From the IMG/VR virus record IMGVR_UViG_3300023094_000016, positions 1-45,289 of that record: 45,289 nt of DNA; one strand, given 5' to 3'. Under the pieces are notes generated by a model. That model had not been told where the DNA came from. It made no database searches and saw only the letters and a list, made by a program, of their open reading frames with translations. Every line of letters begins with the position of its first letter. Positions within the stretch are counted from its first letter, which is position 1. Of this stretch, positions 1 through 6,032 are shown one piece after another. A program made the translations under genes and the position numbers. The DNA comes from a virus.

Positions 1-27
1 TATGTTGCCCGGATATCAACGTGAAGC

Positions 28-112
28 TGGTGCGGGCGGCGGGGGTCGAACCCGCACAGCCAAGGCCGAGGGATTTTAAGTCCCTTGCGTCTACCAGTTT
101 CGCCACGCCCGC
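28..112 (-). tRNA. tRNA-Leu (anticodon UAA), integration target
   Basis: Read on the minus strand this folds as a class II tRNA. The 7-bp acceptor stem is GCGGGCG/CGCCCGC, the anticodon stem-loop AGGGA-CTTAAAA-TCCCT gives anticodon UAA, there is a long variable arm, a T-arm with GGTTCGACCCC, and an encoded CCA at 28-30. The half from the 5' end to the anticodon (71-112) lies inside the 44-bp att repeat, so this part and everything upstream of it came in with the phage, while the 3' half (28-70) is chromosomal. The gene is intact after integration and must now be transcribed from phage sequence. Confidence 0.95.
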
Positions 113-114
113 AT
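71..114. repeat. attL core: 44-bp direct repeat, copy 1
   Basis: This 44-bp segment is identical to 45201-45244, and the bases differ immediately outside on both sides. It covers tRNA-Leu from the anticodon stem to its 5' end plus two bases. An integrase gene lies just inside it, so it is the left attachment site of the prophage. Confidence 0.95.
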
Positions 115-121
115 GCCTTTT

Positions 122-149
122 CTTTCAGGCACTTACTCGATTCCGTCAA
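122..149 (-). promoter_or_regulatory. Candidate phage-supplied promoter for tRNA-Leu
   Basis: On the minus strand TTGACG (144-149) is followed after 16 bp by TGAAAG (122-127), which ends 9 bp before the tRNA 5' end. The displaced host sequence right of attR has the same arrangement: TTGACT (45275-45280), 16 bp, TGAATG (45253-45258). The first 12 bases of the two boxes agree at 11 positions (TTGAC[G/T]GAATCG). The shared layout suggests a functional replacement promoter. The -10 match to the sigma-70 consensus is poor in both, so the exact -10 is uncertain. Confidence 0.5.
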
Positions 150-154
150 TCCCT

Positions 155-188
155 GTTTTGCAAAACAATCCCCTGCGTTTTGCAAAAC
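155..188. promoter_or_regulatory. Left integrase arm-type sites (two palindromes)
   Basis: The 12-bp palindrome GTTTTGCAAAAC occurs exactly at 155-166 and 177-188, a 22-bp repeat distance or about two helical turns. Partial copies (GTTTTGCAA) lie next to attR. This placement beside both att cores is that expected of integrase arm-binding sites. The left pair also lies just upstream of the candidate tRNA promoter. Confidence 0.55.
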
Positions 189-192
189 CTGT

Positions 193-1287
193 TCACCCGC
201 CGTTCTTGGCGCGTGCCTTTTTCCCCTCGAAAGCCCTGATCACCTTGGCCTCGTTCTCGACGTGCCGAGTGTAGTGAGCGCCCATCCGCTCCGACTTATC
301 GCCCAGTGCTGCGGCGATATCCCCGGTATCCGCTCCTGACCTCTTCAGGTCCGCCGCATAGGTCACTCTGAGGCCATGTAGCGTGGTGCCGGGACCGACT
401 TTCCCCAATGCTTCTATATCCCGCAAATAGTGGCTGACTTCGGTCTGCATCTGCACCTCGTTGTCCCACGGTGACCCATCGGCACGTGTCGTGATATGCG
501 TCGCCAGGGTCTTGTTTCCCCTGATAGCGTCGAGGTGTGTTTGCAGATCGGCCGCCGCCGGCACCCATACGACCTCGCCGTTTTTCCGGGTGATGACGCG
601 GAAACACTTTCCATAAGAGGCGTCGTGCTGATACTCGCGCCATGTAAGCGTCGCGATGGTCTGGCCACGGAAGCCAGCGTACCGAGCGATCAGCAGGATA
701 GTCTTGATGTTGGCTGGAGCCGCGTCGATCGCGGCGTCAACTTCTGCCGCCATCCATTCCCGATTCGCGTTCTTGTCGGCAGTGTGGGCCTTGTCGATTC
801 CAAGAGCCGGGTTCATTCGCATCTTCTTCCGCTTCACCGCTTGGCCGAACATGGACGAGAGGGCGGAGATCATCTTGTCCGCGAAGCGGGGCCATTTCTC
901 GATCGCGCATTTGTCGCGCAATTCGTACAACTCCGCTGTGTCGATATCGTCGAGTTTGGCGTCGAACACATCACGCATATGCTGGAATGCTGCCGTGTAG
1001 TCTTTCTTCGTAGCGGCTGAGAGCGTCTGATATTTTGGGCATTCGAGCTCGAACCATCGAACCAAGTCTCCAAGCGTCCCGGGCTCATAGGTGCGCTTGA
1101 CGTCCGGCTGTCGCCGAGCGTTCCATTTGGCGATGAAATTCTTGTCGCTGGCGAGCAACCGCTTCAGCTCGGCCTTCTCGCCCTCGTAGGGCCCGAACAG
1201 CCGTTCGCCAGTCTCCCGGACGTAGACGTAGAGCTTTCCCCGGGCGCTGACGATGTTAAGCCCTGTGATTTTCAAGGTGACCACCAT
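193..1287 (-). CDS. int: Tyrosine-recombinase integrase
   Basis: This site-specific recombinase would integrate the phage into tRNA-Leu and, with the excisionase, excise it. Counted from the ATG at 1287 the protein has 364 residues. It has an N-terminal arm/core-binding part and a C-terminal catalytic domain with the first Arg in ARYAGFRGQT, the H-x-x-R box HGLR (H304, R307) and the nucleophile Tyr in HYTRH (Y339). The ATG at 1287 has GGAG upstream and begins a typical hydrophobic N-terminus. A longer open frame to 1359 runs deep into the upstream gene and is less likely. The start overlaps the end of the excisionase gene by 32 bp, so the two are probably co-translated. The gene is 79 bp from attL, the usual position. 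Confidence 0.93.
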   Translation of the reverse strand: MVVTLKITGLNIVSARGKLYVYVRETGERLFGPYEGEKAELKRLLASDKNFIAKWNARRQPDVKRTYEPGTLGDLVRWFELECPKYQTLSAATKKDYTAAFQHMRDVFDAKLDDIDTAELYELRDKCAIEKWPRFADKMISALSSMFGQAVKRKKMRMNPALGIDKAHTADKNANREWMAAEVDAAIDAAPANIKTILLIARYAGFRGQTIATLTWREYQHDASYGKCFRVITRKNGEVVWVPAAADLQTHLDAIRGNKTLATHITTRADGSPWDNEVQMQTEVSHYLRDIEALGKVGPGTTLHGLRVTYAADLKRSGADTGDIAAALGDKSERMGAHYTRHVENEAKVIRAFEGKKARAKNGG

Positions 1288-1519
1288 ATAGCCGCTCCGC
1301 CAAGCTCTTCCTTGGAGCGGCACTTTGCTTGTTCGGGTCCATGGACACCAGCCATTCATCCAGGCGCTGGCGAAGATATCGCTCGCCCCTTGTGGATTGT
1401 GTGAATTTCAGTGGACGAACTGGGCAAACCTTTTTGAAGGTCTCGACACAGACGCCGCAATATGCCGCCGCCGATTTCAGGTCCATCGCCGCCGGCCAGT
1501 ATGGGATTTGGTCGGTCAT
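1256..1519 (-). CDS. AlpA/MerR-like excisionase
   Basis: An 87-residue protein whose centre (DLKSAAAYCGVCVETFKKV, then a basic wing ending RLDEWL) looks like the winged helix-turn-helix of small phage excisionases of the AlpA type. Such proteins bend DNA at the attachment site and direct the integrase towards excision; here that role is inferred from the fold and from overlap with the integrase gene. A strong GGGAGGG lies upstream of the ATG, and the start overlaps the preceding gene's stop by 4 bp (ATGA). It could alternatively regulate the operon. Confidence 0.75.
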   Translation of the reverse strand: MTDQIPYWPAAMDLKSAAAYCGVCVETFKKVCPVRPLKFTQSTRGERYLRQRLDEWLVSMDPNKQSAAPRKSLAERLYGGHLENHRA

Positions 1520-1758
1520 TCGCTGCCCTCCCTCGAAACGGGCGCGGGGGTATCGATCATCGAAAGGATGATCGCATCGTGATGGGCTTGCACTGCTGCT
1601 TTCGCGCCCGCCAAGTCATCTCCACCCTTCTTGAATTTCGGGTCTCGTTGGCTGCGCCAGTAGCCAGAGGCATAAGCCGTGTAGATGGTGCCGAGCACCA
1701 CGGCCTCCGCGTCACCTCCGCGATACGGCTTCCATTCGAGCGGATTGACCTTAATCAT
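1516..1758 (-). CDS. Hypothetical protein, 80 aa
   Basis: I do not recognise this small protein. It begins MIKVNPLEWKP, is rich in Ala and aromatic residues in the middle (TIYTAYASGYWRSQ), and has a helical charged segment containing HHDA near the end. The ATG at 1758 overlaps the stop of the DfrB-like gene by 8 bp (ATGATTAA) and has GGGGAGGT upstream, which makes it a better start than the longer open frame from 1944. It is the third-last gene of the leftward operon, between the DfrB-like gene and the excisionase gene. Confidence 0.65.
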   Translation of the reverse strand: MIKVNPLEWKPYRGGDAEAVVLGTIYTAYASGYWRSQRDPKFKKGGDDLAGAKAAVQAHHDAIILSMIDTPAPVSREGSE

Positions 1759-2257
1759 CAGTCTCGACCTCCCCGCCGCCATGGCATTCGGCACAATCCA
1801 TGCCAGTGTCAGGGAAAGCGCCAAGGCCTTTGCAGTGCAGGCATGGCTGGCCTTTTTCTTCTCCCATAGGAGAGGACAGAGCGGCGAGGGCCGTTTCTGG
1901 ATAGATCTGTACCGATCCGGGCTCACGCTCGCTCTCGACGGCATAGCCGATCGGCGTTAGCTCAGTGCTGTAGAAGCCGACAATACGGCCCTGCCAGGAT
2001 GAGCCCTTTGTCTTGCGGACACGGTCGCCGAGCGCGAATTTTCCGCCCATCGCAATATGGGTGGGCGATGGGGTGCGACCATCTGCACGGTCTGCATAGA
2101 TGATACCATCGACGATCTGGGCGCACGTCTGCTTCTGAGCTGCCGTCAGGCCGTCATAGAAGTCCATGCACCCGAGCTTCTGCTTTGAATAGCGGTCGGA
2201 CCAGAGGGCCATAGCTACGCGGGCTTCGGCGTGCGGGTTGAGGTTGCGGTCGCTCAT
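1751..2257 (-). CDS. R67/DfrB-type SH3 domain fused to a CxxC zinc knuckle
   Basis: A 168-residue protein in three parts. Residues 1-70 are an unassigned helical region. Residues 72-127 (KFALGDRVRK...VQIYPETALA) closely resemble the SH3-like fold of plasmid R67 type B dihydrofolate reductase, which reduces dihydrofolate as a homotetramer and resists trimethoprim. The residues I recall as essential in R67 (Lys32, Trp38, Ser65, Gln67, Ile68, Tyr69) are present as K82, W88, S115, Q117, I118 and Y119. By my memory of R67 about two thirds of the 54 aligned positions are identical. Residues 139-158 hold CxxC...CxxC (C139, C142, C155, C158) with a DnaJ-like CxGxG spacing. R67 is only 78 residues, so both flanking domains are extra. 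Enzyme activity is an inference; the fold could instead bind nucleic acid or protein. Confidence 0.8.
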   Translation of the reverse strand: MSDRNLNPHAEARVAMALWSDRYSKQKLGCMDFYDGLTAAQKQTCAQIVDGIIYADRADGRTPSPTHIAMGGKFALGDRVRKTKGSSWQGRIVGFYSTELTPIGYAVESEREPGSVQIYPETALAALSSPMGEEKGQPCLHCKGLGAFPDTGMDCAECHGGGEVETDD

Positions 2258-2258
2258 A

Positions 2259-2510
2259 TCACTTGCCTTTCTGCTGAAGAGGGGAGAGGCGGAAACGCCG
2301 AATTATCATCCGCTTGAGACGTGCATGAATGGCGACGAGGCGTTCCTCGTTCGACCAGTGCCAGCCGGCGTAATGCTCGTCGGAGCGTTCGCGCGGGTAC
2401 TTGGATTCCATCAGGTGGGATGCTTCTTTGTGAGCAGCCGCAGCAAGCGTCATGAAGTGACGGCCGGCCGATGGGGAGAAGTAGACTGTGCGGGCGCGGG
2501 CCTCGATCAT
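2259..2510 (-). CDS. Hypothetical protein, 83 aa
   Basis: A basic protein of unknown role. The first half is Ala/His-rich (HFMTLAAAAHKEASHLME) and the second half is Trp/Arg-rich (HYAGWHWSNEERL). A good AGGAG lies 8 bp before the ATG at 2510, and the gene overlaps its upstream neighbour by 4 bp. It sits in the leftward operon between the HNH nuclease and the DfrB-like gene. Nothing visible points to a catalytic function. Confidence 0.65.
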   Translation of the reverse strand: MIEARARTVYFSPSAGRHFMTLAAAAHKEASHLMESKYPRERSDEHYAGWHWSNEERLVAIHARLKRMIIRRFRLSPLQQKGK

Positions 2511-2923
2511 CGTCTCGTCTCCTGTATCGGGGCGTAAAGCTGGGCGGGTGGCAATTGTGGTTTCGATGGGCGATCGGGCTTCGACCGCTTGGGGAAGCCG
2601 GCGCCGCGGATAGCCTGCTTCGGCTGCTTCAAACCGTTGGCGCGATCATACTGACGCTTGCTTTTGGCGATCGCCGTCACGTCCTGGTTCGTCTTGCCGT
2701 CTTTGCCACGATGGCAGCACTTCCCGAGCAACTGGCCTTCCGCAATGGTGATTTTCCGCTGCTTGTCGGCTTCTGGTCGAAGAGCTTCCGCGATGATGTG
2801 GTCGATCTCGAAGGGCTTGCCGCCGAGGACGAGCTTGCAGCGCTCGCAGCAAATCTGGCCGAGCTCGTTTTTGGAGCGCTCGACGATCTGCTCACGCTGG
2901 TTTCGGGTAAACTCCCGTCTCAT
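2507..2923 (-). CDS. HNH endonuclease
   Basis: A 138-residue protein with CERC (first Cys pair), FEIDHIIAEALRP (the central Asp-His of the HNH motif) and GQLLGKCCHRGKDGKTNQD (second Cys pair plus the final H/N-type motif). This is a zinc-supported beta-beta-alpha-metal nuclease fold. A Pro/Lys-rich tail follows. It overlaps the 67-aa gene upstream by 4 bp (ATGA). HNH proteins near terminase genes usually assist packaging, but this one is far from the terminase and within the recombination operon, so a recombination or homing role is equally possible. Confidence 0.82.
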   Translation of the reverse strand: MRREFTRNQREQIVERSKNELGQICCERCKLVLGGKPFEIDHIIAEALRPEADKQRKITIAEGQLLGKCCHRGKDGKTNQDVTAIAKSKRQYDRANGLKQPKQAIRGAGFPKRSKPDRPSKPQLPPAQLYAPIQETRR

Positions 2924-3123
2924 CCGCGCGTCCTCGCCATCAGCGCAGCGATCCCGCGCATCATCTTCCGGACGGCGGTCTCGCTCCTGGGTCGGGTGTT
3001 CATGCCCTTGGCGGCTATCTCGCGCTGGAGCTGCTCGACGGTGGCGGCTACCTTTTCCCGGTGGGCTATTGTCTCCGGACGAGCGTGGGGGCGCTTCTGG
3101 AGGTATTCGGCGGCGGTCCTCAT
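2920..3123 (-). CDS. Hypothetical basic protein, 67 aa
   Basis: A short, Arg/Lys-rich, mostly helical protein (MRTAAEYLQKRPHARPETI...). GAGGAAGG lies just before the ATG at 3123, and 4-bp overlaps connect it to both neighbours. Composition suggests nucleic-acid contact or a helical adaptor, but no family is recognised. Confidence 0.62.
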   Translation of the reverse strand: MRTAAEYLQKRPHARPETIAHREKVAATVEQLQREIAAKGMNTRPRSETAVRKMMRGIAALMARTRG

Positions 3124-3329
3124 GCGCCTTCCTCCTCTTCAGCCGGCTCAGATACCCAGAACCAGGTAGCGTATGCGGTCAGTTCGAATTCCTTGCCGCA
3201 ATCGCTGCATTCAAATTCCGAGATGTTCTCATCATAGAGCCGCCAATTCTCGTCCAACGGCATGTTGACGTGCTGGCAGTGCGGGCAAACAGCCCCTTCG
3301 GAATTCATGAGATCAGTTGAGCGCGTCAT
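3120..3329 (-). CDS. Zinc-ribbon protein, 69 aa
   Basis: Two Cys pairs, VCPHCQ near residue 14 and ECSDCG near residue 42, give a typical zinc ribbon, with an acidic C-terminus (EPAEEEEG). It is probably a small structural or regulatory protein. The first ATG (3329) overlaps the upstream stop and has a GGTGAAG-like site. A second Met seven residues later is possible. It lies in a run of small, coupled genes in the leftward early operon. Confidence 0.65.
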   Translation of the reverse strand: MTRSTDLMNSEGAVCPHCQHVNMPLDENWRLYDENISEFECSDCGKEFELTAYATWFWVSEPAEEEEGA

Positions 3330-3502
3330 TCTTCACCGCCTTTCGCCGGATCATCCTTGCGATGGCGGAAGTATTCGAGCGCAGCTTCTGCAACTGAGGT
3401 TTCGGCAAGCTCTTCGATATCGCGGCCGAGTTCGGCGGCGATGACGCGCAGGCGTTTCATTGTTTCGGACGATGCTAGAACATTGATGGTGCTGTAGCTC
3501 AT
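3326..3502 (-). CDS. Small ribbon-helix-helix-like protein, 58 aa
   Basis: Starting at the ATG at 3502 the protein begins MSYSTINVLASSETMKRLRV, a short beta strand followed by helices, as in ribbon-helix-helix or CopG-like proteins. The charged tail is EYFRHRKDDPAKGGEE. The start has GGGGAGG 6 bp upstream and overlaps the preceding stop by 4 bp, whereas the longer open frame from 3541 has neither. The DNA-binding assignment is tentative. Confidence 0.6.
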   Translation of the reverse strand: MSYSTINVLASSETMKRLRVIAAELGRDIEELAETSVAEAALEYFRHRKDDPAKGGEE

Positions 3503-3711
3503 TCCGCATCCTCCCCATACTTCACGCCGCAGAAGGGGCAATAGGTGAGGAACATGGAGACGGCCTTCGGCTTGCCGCGCCCTTTCTCGATCTGATCCGT
3601 TTCCAGCATCAGGCCTGGGTGGTTGGCCTCGTGGAACATGAACGCTTGCGAAAGGCGCGTGTTGCGGGTCGCCAGCTTTTCGTTGACGGTTTCGATGCAG
3701 GTGCAGGTCAT
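3499..3711 (-). CDS. Small Cys-containing protein, 70 aa
   Basis: Begins with a Cys-rich MTCTCIET and ends with YCPFCGVKYGE, so it may bind a metal through CxC and CPxCG. The middle carries HEANHPG. The function is not recognised. The start overlaps the 140-aa gene upstream by 4 bp, and the stop overlaps the next start by 4 bp, so translation is coupled throughout this part of the operon. Confidence 0.62.
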   Translation of the reverse strand: MTCTCIETVNEKLATRNTRLSQAFMFHEANHPGLMLETDQIEKGRGKPKAVSMFLTYCPFCGVKYGEDAE

Positions 3712-4130
3712 CGAGCGTTCTCCTCTAAACCATCGAGGTCGATAGACCAGTTCACTATCTTCCCATCTGCATCGATGGTCATGATGACGTAGTCACCATA
3801 GCCAGAGCCGCCGGGCGACATGATGGAAGGCACATAGCCTTCGATCTCACGAACGACATTCTTGTCGGCGTCCAGGAGACGATAAATCCCGGCGTCACAG
3901 ACCTTGTAATGCACATCGGCGGTAGTGCCGTCCGGCCAACCTTCGACGACGCCAGTCGTCAGATCGATTATCGGGCACCACGAATCCTTGATGCGGCAAG
4001 GGATCAACGTGCCTTCGGTGTCCTCGACGCCGTTGACTTCGCCGTCTTCCCAATAGCGAACGCCGCATTCTGCCTGCAGGTATTTCACTTCCTTGGTCAA
4101 CTTTTGGGTGAGCTGGATGGTGACTGTCAT
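3708..4130 (-). CDS. Hypothetical protein, 140 aa
   Basis: An acidic protein with many beta-prone stretches. After a charged start (MTVTIQLTQKLTKEVKYLQ) it has VRYWEDGEVNGVEDTEG, a Cys/Trp segment around residues 44-52 (IPCRIKDSWCPII), and a C-terminal sheet-like part (YVIMTIDADGKIVNWSIDLDG). It resembles a small beta-barrel or roll, but I cannot name the family. It lies immediately after the NinB gene with a 4-bp overlap. No signal peptide or membrane segment is visible. Confidence 0.65.
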   Translation of the reverse strand: MTVTIQLTQKLTKEVKYLQAECGVRYWEDGEVNGVEDTEGTLIPCRIKDSWCPIIDLTTGVVEGWPDGTTADVHYKVCDAGIYRLLDADKNVVREIEGYVPSIMSPGGSGYGDYVIMTIDADGKIVNWSIDLDGLEENAR

Positions 4131-4537
4131 GCCGCTTTTCCTTTCGGATCAGACCAAACGACGCCGTGCTGGGCGCCGAAGGCGAAGATGATTTCGATGA
4201 GGTCGGTCATCTCGTCTCGCGAGAGATCCGACGAGGACGTGCCGAGCGTCACAAAGCCGGTGCCGTCGGTGTTCGGCACGAAACGGATCTGCTCGCTCTT
4301 CTCCCGGCGCAGCGCGTCGAGCATCACGAATTTCCAGTCTTCGGTGGTGAGCTGCAGCCCGTGCCAGGCGAGCTGGAGCGAGATGTCGGTGAGCATCGCC
4401 CACATACGGTCGTTCTGAGGGGTGGAGCGCTTTGGTCCTTTAAACTCGACGCGCGTATCCATCGGCGCGCGCCGAATCCAATCAATCGCCTTCTGGCGGA
4501 AATGATCGTTTGCGAGGACGAGAAGCGCTCTACCCAT
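4127..4537 (-). CDS. ninB: NinB/Orf-family recombination protein
   Basis: A 136-residue protein with the NinB layout: an N-terminal strand-helix, then RSTPQNDRMWAMLTDISLQL, WHGLQLTTEDWKFVMLDALRREK, and a C-terminal SRDEMTDLIEIIFAFGAQHGV. The family (lambda Orf) helps load annealing proteins on single-stranded DNA covered by SSB and stands in for host RecFOR. The exonuclease and ERF annealing protein lie directly upstream, completing a phage recombination set. The start is 3 bp from the preceding stop. Confidence 0.85.
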   Translation of the reverse strand: MGRALLVLANDHFRQKAIDWIRRAPMDTRVEFKGPKRSTPQNDRMWAMLTDISLQLAWHGLQLTTEDWKFVMLDALRREKSEQIRFVPNTDGTGFVTLGTSSSDLSRDEMTDLIEIIFAFGAQHGVVWSDPKGKAA

Positions 4538-4539
4538 GT

Positions 4540-5205
4540 TCAGCCCGCCATCAACAGTTCGCCGTCGGCATCAATCGGCGCGGGCTTATACAGGCGGTCG
4601 AGTTTGGCGACGGTACCGCGGACCTCGTTCATGAAGCTGACAACCTCGCGTTCAAGGGTCGAGATGTAGACGTCATCACGATGAACCCGCTTGCAGAAGA
4701 ACTGCAGGTGCTCCTGGACGCGGGGATCAAACGACACGAAATCACACCAGGCGCGACCCGTGCACGCCATCTGCCACTGCATCTGAGGAATGTATTCTTC
4801 CGGCACTTCTTGGCTGAGAAGCGTTTCAATGTGCGTCTCAGTTTTCGGGCACTTGATTTCCAGCAACCCATCGGATTCCGAAAGACCGTCAGGGGAGGCG
4901 CCGCTATCACCGATGGTCGGATGCAAGATGAACCCGACTTCTTCAACGACAGCTGCCCGGTTGAAAACGTACGCTTCGCGCGCTTCCGATTCGGTTTCAG
5001 TTCCCCAGCGCATTTCTTTGCTGGTGTACTTTTCGGCTGACTTACCCGTTAGGCGCTCGACGACGAGTTGCTTGGCGTAGGCTTCCCGCGTGGCCGCATA
5101 TGCACCCTTCGCGGTTTTGTTGATCAGGTCGGCGATCCGCGAAGCAGTGGTCTTGCCGGCGCGCGCCTGAAACCATTCATCCGTGCCTTGAATGATCTTA
5201 TCCAT
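4540..5205 (-). CDS. YqaJ/lambda-Exo-type exonuclease
   Basis: A 221-residue nuclease that would resect DNA ends 5' to 3' for annealing by the ERF protein. N-terminal motif QGTDEWFQARAGKTTASRI (residues 5-23) is typical of YqaJ proteins. The catalytic PD-(D/E)xK part follows as GASPDGL and LLEIKCPKTETH, then the Gln-helix IPQMQWQMACTGRAWCDFVSFDP. The ATG at 5205 overlaps the ERF stop by 8 bp. A longer open frame to 5331 would extend far into the ERF gene and lacks family features. All expected active-site residues are present. Confidence 0.9.
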   Translation of the reverse strand: MDKIIQGTDEWFQARAGKTTASRIADLINKTAKGAYAATREAYAKQLVVERLTGKSAEKYTSKEMRWGTETESEAREAYVFNRAAVVEEVGFILHPTIGDSGASPDGLSESDGLLEIKCPKTETHIETLLSQEVPEEYIPQMQWQMACTGRAWCDFVSFDPRVQEHLQFFCKRVHRDDVYISTLEREVVSFMNEVRGTVAKLDRLYKPAPIDADGELLMAG

Positions 5206-6022
5206 TTTCGGCAGCCTTCTTCTCGGCGATGACGGCGATACGACGGCGCAGCGAGCCAACGACTTCGTTGAACTTCGAAGACGCGATGTCGGGGATGGCC
5301 TCGACCTTCCATCGCTGGCAGAACTGGTCAATCTCCAGCTCAGCCTTTTCGATCAGGTCGCGGATGACAGACGCCTGCGCCTCCGTAATCGTGGCAGTAT
5401 CTTCCGGCGCGGGTGGCGTCTTGTTGCCATCCTTGTCGTCGAAGAATGCAAGATCGAGCGCGCTGGCCTTGAGGTAGCGGCGCGCATACGTCTGGGTGCT
5501 GCCCTTCGCTTGAATGGCCGTCTTGTTGACCGTGCCGCCAGAGCCTGTGTTATCGAGGGGGAAGTCGTCTTCGTATACCTTCTCATGGCCACCAGCGTGA
5601 CCGATGGTGAGCTGCATACGGATATGGCCAGCGAGACTGCAGGGGATCGGGGCAGACGTGGTGGAGAACCCATGCTTGGTCAGGATCGGCGTCACGACAC
5701 GTTCGATGTCAGCAAGATCGGCGTATTTCGATTTCGTGTGCTTGTTGTCGTTCGTACGAAAGATCGGGCCGATTTCCGCCTGAACCGCTGAAAAGGCAGA
5801 GAGCCATTCGCGGCGGGCCGCTTCAATCCGGTCCTCCCTCGCCATCTCGCGGCTGCGATCCTCCATCCGCTCTTTCATCGCCAGCATTTTCTCTAGCCGG
5901 TCGATCGGGATATCCGGATCCATGGCGATGCGTTCGATCATGGCGACCATCGGCGCATCGTTGGCCGGAACGAGCTTGGTCTCGTTCTGCAATGCGATTT
6001 CCTGCTTTACTGCAGCGCTCAT
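5198..6022 (-). CDS. erf: ERF-family single-strand annealing protein
   Basis: A 274-residue protein. Residues 70-190 carry the ERF core: SAFSAVQAEIGPIFRTND, SKYADLADIERVVTPILTKHGF, and the glycine/aromatic region KGSTQTYARRYLKASALDLA. The C-terminal part is helical and charged. Phage P22 Erf and relatives form rings that anneal complementary single strands and circularise or recombine phage DNA. The ATG at 6022 has a very good GAGGAGAAAG. It is the first of the three-gene recombination set, 10 bp downstream of the coiled-coil protein gene. Confidence 0.9.
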   Translation of the reverse strand: MSAAVKQEIALQNETKLVPANDAPMVAMIERIAMDPDIPIDRLEKMLAMKERMEDRSREMAREDRIEAARREWLSAFSAVQAEIGPIFRTNDNKHTKSKYADLADIERVVTPILTKHGFSTTSAPIPCSLAGHIRMQLTIGHAGGHEKVYEDDFPLDNTGSGGTVNKTAIQAKGSTQTYARRYLKASALDLAFFDDKDGNKTPPAPEDTATITEAQASVIRDLIEKAELEIDQFCQRWKVEAIPDIASSKFNEVVGSLRRRIAVIAEKKAAENG

Positions 6023-6032
6023 GGCTTTCTCC

